From Microstegium vimineum (lineage: Eukaryota > Streptophyta > Magnoliopsida > Poales > Poaceae): a stretch of DNA of 64,000 bases. This document shows, piece by piece, positions 34,648-46,000 of this stretch. Each line of letters begins with the position of its first letter. Within the stretch, counting starts at the first letter, position 1. The position numbers were made by a program, and so were the translations under genes. The DNA is taken from positions 53,230,748-53,294,747 of the forward strand of contig CM039132.1 in the NCBI GenBank assembly GCA_022036555.1, written 5' to 3'. The notes beneath the pieces were generated by a model that was not told the origin of the DNA, made no database searches, and was given only the letters and a program-made list of their open reading frames with translations.

Positions 34648-35278
34648 CTGCCTTATCCTACCAGAAGCCCATGCACCAGCCGGCTAGCCCACAACGCAGA
34701 GACAGAGCGTGCATGCAGCCCCATCCGCCGGCGGCCCCACCACGCGTCCTCGGGCGATCCCAGCAGAGACAGCGCGCATGCACGCACTGACGCACATGCC
34801 TGGGAGGATCAGAGATGGGTCCCACAAGTTCCGCTAACCAAAAAATATTATAATTCACAAACTACAAATCTAAATTAAATTCTAATTACGTCATTAAATT
34901 TATTTTTATAAATCCTTCAAAATAAGATCTCACATTGATATATTTAGATAACTTTTATGTATAAATATATGTGTCATACTGTTGACCGCTGATATAGAGT
35001 ATGAGATATAGAGTATAATGAGTGTGGAAGAAATATGTATAGAGAAAATTATCTCGCTGACAAGGACGAAATATTCCTTTTAGAGGATAAATATAGAGGA
35101 TGAAGAGTGCGAATAGCCTTAGCTATGTGTAATTTGACTTCATCCGTGGCTACTGATATCAGAATCAGATGGTGCCTGCTGCCCGTCAGCAGCATCTAGC
35201 ATCTAGGGGTTGGAATCCAGCAAGTGCGCCATGTAGGTAGCTGGGTATTATTGCCTCAGCTCTACATATTTCCAAACA
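34648..35278. other. Non-coding stretch, nothing recognised
   Basis: Short GC-rich start, then AT-rich sequence without motifs. Confidence 0.4.
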
Positions 35279-35900
35279 GGTAAGGCCCACTGGGCTGGCA
35301 CGGGCCTGGTGCGAAAAAGCACGGCCCTGGCCCAGTGCGGCACGACCTGGGTTGTGCCCGTGCCTGGGCCGCTACACCAACTCATAGTGTTGGCCCGGGC
35401 ACGACACGGAAATTGGGCCAGCATGATGCGGCCTGGTTATTTTTTATCGTTGGATTTTCACTGAATCAATACTATCCCTTGATTAGAAACCCTAGCATCT
35501 CAATATAAATTCCCGTCTCTCAGCGTCGATCCCCACCGCTTCGCCTCCTGCAGTCATGCTCGTGCCTTCCTGCTCGCGTGCCTTTGCCTTCACTCCTTCT
35601 CCGCTACGTAGCCTTTGCCTTCACTCCTCCCCGCGTAGCAACGGCTCCGGTAACGGTGGCTCCCCACCTCCTCCCAGCTCTCGTGGCTTCATCCTTCACT
35701 CCTGTTTTCATAATCTTCTCTCACCGTTGCAAAGCCGCTAACGACGGAGGTTCGCACCTCCTCCTCCGTTGGTGGACTCTAGCATGTCGACCCTGCCAAG
35801 ATGCATCAGCTCTGCCTCCGAGAAGGCCGGGCCCCGAGTCATGGCATCGTGCAGCAAAGCCCACCGCTGGCAAGGGTGCCCATCACCTGTGGGTGGGGGT
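35279..35900. mobile_element. hAT-like GGCCC-rich repeat region (tentative)
   Basis: Dense GGCCCGTGCC / GGGCACGAC motifs at 35285-35435 resemble the subterminal repeats of grass hAT elements; similar sequence occurs at 43310-43470. A following stretch to about 35860 is leader-like, and its phrase GCATCAGCTCTGCCTCCGAG also occurs near 57015. No borders could be defined. Confidence 0.3.
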
Positions 35901-36059
35901 GTTAAAGTTACATGATTCTATACACAGTAAACCAGGTAACCAACACACCATTTGTTAGCCAACTTAGATAATGTAGGCAACTAAATAACTGGAGATTGGT
36001 TTGGTGAGGGCAGGCCAAGGCAGTCTACACTTAGATGGCTAAATAGCCTTAAAGCAGAC

Positions 36060-36519
36060 CAGAAAACCAAACACACCCATAAATCCCTCCTCTGGCCACT
36101 CCCCTGCCTAGGGCCCTAGCCCTAGCGTCGTGCTGCTGCAACCGCTCGTCCACTCCTTCATCGCCTCCTGCCTCCACAACTCCATTCGTCTCCTCATTAA
36201 GTCTACTTGCTCCATCTTCATCTTGGACCGCCAAATCTACAACCATGGCCATGAAGCCATCTACTTTGGCCATCTATATTCTCCTCCTTTCCTCTCTAAC
36301 ACTCTCCTCCACTTTTTCTTCGTCTCCTTGCAATGGCCGGTGTTGATCCATGAGCTAATTGCCCAATCTAACCGATAAAAGCTACTCTCCACCTCTTCTT
36401 GTAGATCCATGGATCTTCAACGAGACATCTCTAATGCTCAGTTTACGTAGGTAAGTGGAACTATAACTCTAACTTCGTCTTCATCCTCTTCATCTTGATC
36501 CAATCTCCGTCGAAGCCAT
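36060..36519 (+). repeat. Dispersed repeat R1, left part (possible PIF-transposon derivative)
   Basis: 36165-36519 is about 85-90% like 61195-61550 by eye, with shared phrases such as GACCGCCAAATCTAC and GATCTTCAACGAGACATCTC. It continues at 38298 after the LTR insertion. A short frame (MDLDLPTKRLVVLALAGR, and MDLDRPTKHLVVLALASR in the other copy) resembles N-termini of PIF/Harbinger nuclease genes, but the evidence is thin. Confidence 0.5.
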
Positions 36520-38297
36520 TGTTGACAAATCTTAGCGTCGTACCAAAAATAGAGATAAATCCCTATCCTCGGCAACGGCGCCAGAAATGCTTGTTGGTAT
36601 TTCTTATGACTATTGGATAAATCCGCAAGCGAACAGATTATACCGATGTAGCACTTCACCTAGGAGTATTCCAAGGTATCGTAATTTATTTTATCCCAAG
36701 GGAAAAATGAGCTAGAAATGATAATTAGAGAGAGATCCTAGAGAGTACCTTAACTTAGTACCAACTAGTATAGAGGGGTAAACGATATATGTGATAGGAA
36801 GGGGTTGATGAATGAAGAAGCTACGGTAAAAGATACTTAGAACGGACTAGATAGATTAGCTAGGTGGGAGGACAACGAGAAGAGTAAAGGGACTCCTAAG
36901 CAATTCACTCTACTTCAATATACTTAGCTAATTAACTAGTCTAAACACTATAGTTTGCCTCCTCAATACAAGTATGCTAGGCGAGGGGATAGATCAGTAG
37001 GAGGACAAAACTCCTACCGGACTGCGCCCTCTTCTTACGGGGGCCTTACCTTTTAAGAACTTGCCTAGACAACACGTGGTGGATTACAACGACTAGACAA
37101 GGCTATCACCTCTTGCTAGCTACCACAAACAATCCATGCAGCAAGCGGCAACCAAGGATAAGCTAATGTATAAGCACCACGCTTACACACAACTTATTAC
37201 TTTGACTACGATCTATAATCAAAGCACCCTATGACAGGCAATGATCGCATACAGGAAAGGTCACAAGGATCACAGACTATGAATGTAAAGGCTATTAAAG
37301 AGCAAAAGCATATAACAATACTATATCTAGTAAAGTAATGCTCAAAGTAACTACTAAGTAAAGTAAAGGGAAAGGGTAATATATTGAATAAGATAAAGTC
37401 TTACAAAGAAGGAAAAATACAAGAGCTATACCAGACTTCCCAGAAGACAACTCCGGAAATCCCGAGCAAGCTCGACTCAACTCTAACTCCTACACTAGAC
37501 TAACTCCTAGAACAATCTAAGGAATAGAGCTTGTAGGCTTCTTCACCATGCGTAGAGAGGGGGGAGTGACCCTCTATTTATAGTGGGGGAGTGGAGTAGG
37601 GGCTACTCCATCGCCATGTCAACGATCCAGGGCCTCCCATCCTCCACCGTTGGATCCAACCGACCCTGGAACCGTCATTGGATGGATGGTGGTGATCCAA
37701 CACGTGGGGAAGAGGTGTGGCGGTTGGGGGAAGCAAACCGACCTAGGGGGGTTGTCGGTCGACCCCCCTATGGCCAGTGGGCCCTCCTCTGGCCTCTGGG
37801 AGTGGTCCCACTGGTCAGGGAACCAAGTGGGAGCCAGGTGGGCCCAGGGGGTGGTCGGCTGACCCCCCCTGGGGGTCACTGGCCCACATCTTCCTCCCTG
37901 GTGCTGGTCCCACTCGTCATTGAGGTTAGTTGTTGATTCTGGAATGTTTGTCATGTTTATCTCCTTGGTATGGGCCCATGAATCCTTGTGCTTTGCTTGT
38001 GAGCTGTTGAGAGGAAACACAAAGTGATCCAGTGGTTGGAAATCACTCTTGAGTGCCTCTCTTGGATCATGGCCGGGAGGGGAGCCAGGTGGGCCCATAG
38101 GGTGGTCGGCCGACCCCCTATGTGGGTCCCACTGTCTCTCATTTGCTTCATTTCTTCATTCCAGTACTCAAACACTCATGGACATGTGGAACTAGTTATT
38201 TGATAAACTATGCTCATGATGTGTTTGTTTATCCCTGATCCTAAGGTTGGTGGCATCATTTTAAGTATATAAAAGTTGATCATAATTTGTGCCAACA
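36520..38297 (-). mobile_element. Gypsy-type LTR retrotransposon remnant
   Basis: The insertion has TG/CA ends (TGTTGACAAATC on the left, GTGCCAACA on the right) and the 5-bp duplication GCCAT on both sides (36515-36519, 38298-38302). The right 1.7 kb (36592-38297) is one LTR in minus orientation. Beside it, 36566-36583 read on the minus strand gives TGGCGCCGTTGCCGAGGA, a primer site like that of Tat/Athila-type Gypsy elements (tRNA-Asp). The remaining 70 bases on the left look like the tip of the other LTR. All coding sequence is deleted. The paralogue near 61550 lacks the insertion. Confidence 0.75.
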
Positions 38298-38302
38298 GCC
38301 AT

Positions 38303-38682
38303 CTCCTCTTCTCATTGACCCGTGGATCTAGATCTACCTACTAAACGTCTTGTTGTTCTTGCACTTGCTGGTCGCAGACATCTTAACAGTTACGAGGCTT
38401 TTTCACGTAATGAAACTTTGTTTCATGATGAGATTGCAATCAATCATATTACCAGAACAAATCATAATATTTATTCATGTAACCATGATTTTTCATGCCT
38501 CCAATTTTACAAGGAAAGTGGAAGTGCCAAAAATCTTTCTTGAAACAACATGCTTGAAATACATTGACCCAAAAACGAGTATGAACCCCAGCATGAGCAA
38601 TATGGAGTTCATGTCATATCAGTTGTCCATCATGTGTAACAATAAATCAGAATAGTTGTGTATGCTACTTCTGAGCATCTGT
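38303..38682 (+). repeat. Dispersed repeat R1, right part
   Basis: Continues repeat R1. 38400-38682 matches 63395-63660 closely (ATGAGATTGCAATCAATCAT, GAAGTGCCAA, ATGAGCAATATGGAGTTCAT). The CACTA at 38683 interrupts it; the repeat resumes at 39479. Confidence 0.7.
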
Positions 38683-39478
38683 CACTACTACAGAAAACAT
38701 TAACCGAGGCGGGCAAACACGATTAACCGTGGCGGTTTCCATGCCCGCCTAGGTTAATCAAATTTAAAAAAAGCCCGTATCCAACCCTAACCGAGCTTAG
38801 ATCTGGGCCGCCTATGCGTGCTGCTGCCGGGGAGGTGGAGGCACCGCCGCTGGATCTAGGCCGTAGAGGGAGGAGGGCCGGATCCATGGAGGGGCGCCGC
38901 CATGGTGATGGTGGAGGAGCGCCACCGGATCCAGGCCGTAGAGGGAGGAGGGGCCGTAGAGGGAGGAGGGCCAGATCCGTGGAGGGGCGCCGCCGTCAGG
39001 GGAGGGGAGGGGGGCCACCGTCGTCGGTGGGGTAGGGGAGGGGGCCACCATCGCCGTTGGCGGATGGGAGAGGGGCCGTCGCCGCCGGTGGGGAAGGGAA
39101 GGGGGCCACTGTCGCCATTGGGGGAGGAGGTGGGCGCCGTCGGGTGGGGAGGGGCGCCGTCAGATGGGGGAGGGACGCCTGTCGGCCTGGGAGAGGGAGG
39201 CGGCAGCGCCTGGGTGAGGGAGGGAGGTTGGAGGGTGAGGTAGAAAACCCTAAGTATGCTATTTATACTTGAGTGCCTGTTGGGCCGCACCTGAGTCTAT
39301 TGGGCTTCGGCCTATTTTATCGAGGCGGGCTAGTAAGGAGGACCGCATCTGTAACTGGATTTTGCAAGACGGTTTTTTTAACCGCCTCGGTTAATCCAGG
39401 CATTAACCGAGGCGGTTTATCGTTTTGATCGCCATGGTTAAGATTTCGCAAGTGCCATGAAAAAAATCTTTAGTAGTG
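38683..39478. mobile_element. CACTA element, 796 bp, GC-rich interior
   Basis: Ends CACTACTACAGAAAAC and its inverse ...TAGTAGTG. Subterminal units are TTAACCGAGGCGG and AACCGCCTCGGTTAA. Flanks are TGT and TTT, one base off a perfect 3-bp duplication. The related locus near 63675 lacks it. The interior 38800-39240 is G-rich on the plus strand and yields proline-rich minus-strand frames without recognisable domains. Confidence 0.85.
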
Positions 39479-39499
39479 TTTGCATTCGAGTAAAGCTGC

Positions 39500-40040
39500 A
39501 GCGGATGGACCGGGATGGTACATTAGTATATGTTTAGGAAACTGAGAGTGTATTTAAAATGTACCAAGACCGAGGGAACTTGGCAGAAGTGTAAGGATCT
39601 GAATGCGAAATTTGAAATTATCAGGACCTAGACCTATTTGAGAACTTAGGACAAGTTCGAGGATAAGGACCTGAATGGAAAATTTTGAAGTAATGGAACC
39701 TAGATTAGAACTCGAAACCGGTTTAGGGAGCTAAATGTGCAATTTGAAAGTACAGGGGCCTATTTAAGAACTTAGGATAAGTTTGAGGACCACTAGTGAA
39801 ATTTACTCTATAATCCTAGTAGACATGAATATATTACTTAAATAGTGAAGTTACCTTTGTTCTTACATTAATCGTTTGGTTACTAAACTTGCATTGCTTA
39901 AATGTCCTACTTATCTTTGTTAAATTATTTGTATATATATTACTGATGACCGGTTGAATGTAAATGTTTAAACAAATGGAAAATGGTAAAAGAGTTTACC
40001 GACATAGTTGAACTGTGTCAAATGTATATGTAGACATGGT
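39500..40040. repeat. Degenerate short tandem repeats
   Basis: Phrases like AGGACCTGAATG.GAAATTT and CTATTTGAGAACTTAGGA recur three or four times between 39560 and 39790. Nothing else is recognised up to the stop of the ankyrin gene. Confidence 0.5.
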
Positions 40041-40050
40041 TGCTTTGCGT

Positions 40051-43000
40051 CTACACAGGTGTGGTGAACACATCCTTCCCCAGCATCACAAACATGACGG
40101 CTGGAGTGCTAGAACCCATTGCAATCACAAAATATGCAAGCCATGCCGACTTTTCCACAACGGTGAGATATACGGCGCTAGTCAACGATACGACCATAGC
40201 TAGGCAAGCAATGACCGTGAGCCAGTGGCTCCACGCCACCTGGCTGCTCCTAAAGTCTTGCACCTCCCTTCTTGCCCAAAAAACGAAGGCGAAGACGACG
40301 ATGATTGAGCTTAACATCGCCAGTGTGTTGGCTATGACGAACAATTTGAATGCTGCGTGGTGGCCTAAAACAGCCGTGCCGTTCTGCTGGTCGTAACCGC
40401 CGGGCATGGTGAATGTGGAAGAAAAGGTAACAGTGGCAATTAGAGTCGCTACGAGAGTGTACGTCCCCATCCTGACCTCGATGTATTGGCTAAACTCACT
40501 CCACCAATCAGGTGTTCTGATTGGTGGTATCTGCTTGTTTCTGCACTTGTAATACTCTTGCTTCTTGATTTCCTTCCACAATTTTATCTGGAATTAATAG
40601 AAAAGTGTCAGCTATCCCACAGTAAAAAAAACTGAACTTAATCGGGCGTGTATGTTACCGTTGAGATATGTAATATTTGCTGTCTCTCAATCAGGCTTCG
40701 CGCGGTTTGGCCATCCCGGTCGACAAGGCATGGATCCACCCTCTGGTCCCGGAGCAGCAGCCGAGACGATTGCGGCCGACCGAGCTTGACAGCTAGATGC
40801 AGCGGTGTGTTTCCCTCTTGGTCAATCCGGTTCACAATCCCCTTGGAGTGCACATGCTTGAGCAGGCACTTGAGAGCATCCACCATGTCACTCACGACGG
40901 CGATGTGGAAAGCATTCCTGTTTAAGCCATCTGCCAGCATCTCCATCTCGGCAGTGTCAGGGCACTTGTTCAGAATCCCCATGATGGCCTGTGTTGAGCC
41001 ATAGCGGACGGCAACATGCAACGGGGGGTAACCATCTTTGTTCCTCCTATACGCGAGTTCAACGCGCTTGTTGAGCAGTATCTTCACCATGCTACCCCTA
41101 TTCCTCTCTGCCGCGTAATGCAGGACATTATTTGCTGACGAGTCGGTCTGGTCTGTTAGGTCTGGTCTCCTTTTTAGTAATATCTTCATGATCCCTGGTA
41201 AAATAAAGAAAAAACAACAAGAGTGTAATGACGTATGTCGTCCATGCAATATCTGCGTGATGCCTATCGAATGTAATTAATAACTAATTCAAGTAAGGTT
41301 AAACATCTCACATATCATCACTTGGTTAGTTGTGTTTATCTAGTTTTTACCAAACGAACCGACAAACTGATGAGATCAGGGTCTAGTCAGAATCTAAGTT
41401 GACCAACTGCGCTTTAGACAATATGTTTTCAGAGTATCTGCTTGAAGACAAGGTAATTTACCTTAATTCCTTACCAAGGATTTGAAATTAAATATTGAAA
41501 GGAAAACCAGTTACAGTTAGTTCATAAATAAAAGAAAATAATGGAATCAGAAGTAAGTTGGGACGACTGTTAATAATGTTAGTGTCTTACTGGTATGATC
41601 ACCAAGAACCGCTTGGTGAAGAGCTGTGCCACTAAAAGTTTCATAGGGGTTTAGCTGATTTTCCACGCGTGGTATTTCAACGATCTTGACGACAACATCA
41701 AGGAGGCCCTCCCTTGCAGCAATTTGCAACGGTGACTCCATCCTCTCATTCAACAAATAGATACAATTTGGCTCAGCGTCAATCAGCATTAGCGCAACTG
41801 CAGTCCTGTGATTCACCACCGCCTCGTGCAATGCTGTATTTCCTGAATCATTCCTCAAAGAAACAGGACTCTGCCAAGCAAGAAAAGGCCATCTAAGTCA
41901 ACAATATCTTTTACTGCCTCTAATATTTTTCAATATGACGCTTAAGCACTAAAAGACAAAAGCATTCTTTTCCACGTACTACTATGATGTTTTAGGAATG
42001 CCGACTTTCTTTTCTTATACAAGAAACTCGCTCAAGACGATAAAGGAATATATATCCAAGGGTGCTTGATGTGTTCAGTTTCATTTGGCAATAGTTTCAC
42101 TTCACATTCCATTATCCTAATAACAGTTGTGGCAATGCTTCTTATATCATGTGTACGACTGAAAAGATCACCAACGGCAACTTTAAAGGTAAGTTTTTTT
42201 TTATTGAGGAAGTATTTTATTTACTCAAGATAATTAATTTGAGTTGATACAATCATCTTGAGATCACTTCTGACCTCTGCATTAAAGGACACGCCGAGGA
42301 GGTCTTCACACTGCTAGGCCACCGCCCACCTATGGAACCACGTCCGCTAGATCCGCCTTCTACCAGCCGAGCCGAGGGCTTGCCGTTGACGCTTAGGCCA
42401 CCACCGTCCTCCGCCACACCCACCGTCGCCCACAGCTCCCCACCATGTCGCAACTCGCGGCCTCCTATTGGGACAGACCCGTCTTCTCACCACGTGTCGG
42501 TGCCGGAGAAGACTCCCCGTGCTGGAGAAGCCGCATGCCGAGTCCGGTCGCCTCTAGATGTAGGTGAAGGGTTCATGCCCAAGCTGTCCGCCTAGCGGAT
42601 CTGCCACGTCAAGTGCCTCATCGGGCTCGCGCGTCTACCAACCAGAGCGACCGCATGGGATGCCTCTCTAGTCTTGTGATTGGGCCTAGGCCACACGCTC
42701 GCGCCCATCGAAGCCGCTCCCGCACGGGGTGCCACGTCAACCTTGCACTCGGGTCCGCATCAACATTGTGTCAGTTATCCATGGTCGTGCCAGGCGACAG
42801 AGGGCCACTACCGCCACCCCAAAGTGTGACCATGTGCGGGCCCTACCGGCACCGATGCATGGGCGCCCGCAGCCCCGCCTAACTCGGCCTCCTACTGGGA
42901 CAGACCTGTCTTCTCACCACGTGGCAGTGCCGGAGAAGACTCCCCGCGCTGGAGAAGCCGCATGCCGAGTCTGACAGCCTCTCCATGTAGGTGAAGGGGT

Positions 43001-46000
43001 CATGCCCAAGCTGTCAACCCAGCAGATCTGCCACGTCAGGTGCCTCATCGGGCTCACGCATCTACCAACCAGATCCGCCGCATGGGGTGCCTCTCTAGTC
43101 TTGTGACCAGGCCTCCTAGCTAGGCCACCCGCCCATCGAAGCCGCTCCCGCGCGGGGTGCCACGTCAACCTTGTACTCGGGCCCCCGTCAACATTGTGTC
43201 GCCTATCCATGGTCGCGCCAGGCGAGCGAGGGCCACCGCCACCACCCCCAAGTGTGAGCACGCGTGGCCCTACCTGGCACCGACGCATGGGCGCCCACAG
43301 CCCTGCCTTAGGCAATGGGTCGGCATGGCCCAACAGAGCCCGACATGCCACTGGGCCGTGCCTCCTTGTACTTCGGGCTTGGTTGACAGCCCATGCACGC
43401 CGTTTTTTGGGTTGTGCTAGTGCAAAAAGCACGGGGAGGTCGGGCCGACCCGTGGCCCAGTGGAGAGAGAGAGAGCAAAGAGGAAATTAAGGGGAGGCCA
43501 CCTCCGCCGCCGCTCGGTGGTGCGGGAGAGTGCAGATGGGGGCGTGGAGGAGGAGGTTCACTACTAAAATGGTGGACTTCTCCTAATGTTTTAAGTAGTA
43601 ATAAAATACTACCACTAGTTATAGCACATGGTAATTTCACTAGAAGATATTTAGTAGGGAAACTTTGTACTAAATTTTAACTATCAAAACACTAGGAGAA
43701 CCCCACCTCACTAAGTGAAAGAAATAAGAAAGTAATTTGTTTTCCACGTTGATAAGTGTTGTGAAGTGTATATTCAGATTTGTCTTAAAAATAGGATTGA
43801 AAGCAAGATATGATTTAGACTTATATTTGGTGGGACAATATTGAGTCAATAGATAAAGGGATTGGAAAATGTATAATTAGATTCCGATTTGTAGAAACAA
43901 TGGAACATACTATTAATAAGCAAGAAACAACCGAGCTAACAAAAAAATAATGAAAAAATACACACGGGATAAGCTAGATAAAAAAAATAGGGAAGAAATT
44001 TTTAGCTTTCTAATATCATATGTAGATATGGACAAATATACATACATATATATTAAGAATACATGAAAAAGTTGGGTATTCCTTGGACACTGTATCCGCC
44101 CATGAATGGATGGAGAGTACCTCTAAGGATGCAGTTTGGTACGTATGGCACAAAGAATCTATATATGCATTTTAATAATTTTATAGGAAAATTTTGGAAT
44201 TATTTGTCAAAATACATAGTATTTGTAAGGTTTACTCCCGCACTAGAAATTGATGGTGGGGGCACAATATGTAATGTTGGAGCACCCCTTGCTGAGTCGA
44301 ATTTAATTGCAATCAATTAGAAGAATAAGAAAGAATTACTGCATTTTAAACTTACTTTTTCTATGGTTCTTTATCTACGGTATCCATGACTTTGAAACCA
44401 TCAAATAAATATTTCACACCGACCATGCTAGTATTTCTAGGTTAAGATGGGCTTGACACCTTGTTTGTTGTGGCCTTAGTGGACTTAGGCCTGAGGGGCA
44501 CTACTACAAAAAAAATTGCGCAGCGTTTCGAATAAGCCCTCCGTGGCGGACTCCAATTGTTGCCCGCTGAGGTAAATCTCATGATTTATCGCAGCGGACA
44601 TTTTTTATTTACCGGACAATTTTGCCCGCTGCGGTAAATCAATTTACCGTGTCGGACGTCTTAAGGCGCCCGCCATGGAAAATCCGAGGCCCAATAGGTC
44701 CAAAGCAAGATCCGATTCCTGTCGTCATATATATACACACTAGGGTTTTGATGTCTCCTCCCTCTGTCCCTCCCTCTCGCCTCCGCCGTGACCGCACCCT
44801 CCCTCTCGCCTCTACAGCGTGCGACCGCACCCTTCCTCTCTCCCATGGCACGCCGTGGCGGGAGCTCCATCCCTCCCTCCCATGGCAGCGGGCTCCCTCT
44901 CATGGCGCACAGCACCGAGATCCCTCTCCCTCCCATGGCGCACGGCAACGGGCTCCCTCCCATGGCACACGGCGGCGGGCTCCCTCCCTCCTACGGTGCG
45001 GCTCCACAGATCCGGCCACGGTGGCCTGTGGAAGGCCGGATCCGGTGTCGGGGAGGCCAGATCCGCGAGGTCCCTCTACCACTCCGGCATGCGCTCCCTA
45101 TCTCTCATGGCGTGAGGCGGCGGAGCTCGAGGCGAGGCGCTGCGGCGCTCGAGGTGAGCCGCGGCGTCGCTTAGCGATCAGATCGGATCTAGTTGGAGCT
45201 CTCCTCTTTCCACCACCGGCGGTGGCGAGAAGCAGTGTGAGTTCGCTACGCGGATGAAACCGACAGCGGCCCATATCTAGGGCCCGATGTGGGCTTTTTT
45301 TCTTTTTTAATTATTTTCATCGATTAACCACGGCGGGCATTTGCCGCCCGCCTCGGTAGATCACCCATTTACCATTACCTTGTAGCCCTGGCAGGCGTTG
45401 TTGCTCGTTGTGGAAGATATAAATTGACCGCCACATAAAAACAGTATATGTAGTAGTGGGGGCCAAGCTCATGGATATAGCAAGTTGGGATACAACCTCT
45501 ATGCAGTCTTACAAGAGGTATTGGAGCCAATAATCAGTAAATATGAAAAATCTCAAGGTCACATGTTAACAGAGGAGCCTATTAACATCTAGGAGATTAT
45601 AGGGTTGTGCATAATATGGAGTGTTGGACTCAGAACTTCGATAATGTCTTTTAGAGATCACATGGGATTATGTGATGTAAAGAATTGGACTTGATGTGTG
45701 ATGAAAGAGATTTTAAGGTTTAGTCCCACATCGAAATTGATGACGGGGAGCACAACATATATTGTGTGAGAGCAGGCCTCACCAATTTAAGGTAGTATTT
45801 TTAGTTAAGTTAGGCCTAACACCTTGTTTGTTATGGGCTCCAGTGGATGTGGGCCTGAGGGTCTGCTACACAGTCTAACAATATGAAAAAGCTTAGGGGT
45901 CACATCATGAAGATACTAGAGTCTGTTAATATCTTGGATGTCATATGGGTTGTACATGATATGGAGCATTGAATTTAGGGCTTGGATAATGTCTTCCCGA

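Noticed and set aside
37583..38175. Open frames between 37.6 and 38.2 kb
   Set aside because: They fall inside the Gypsy-type LTR and show no conserved domain.
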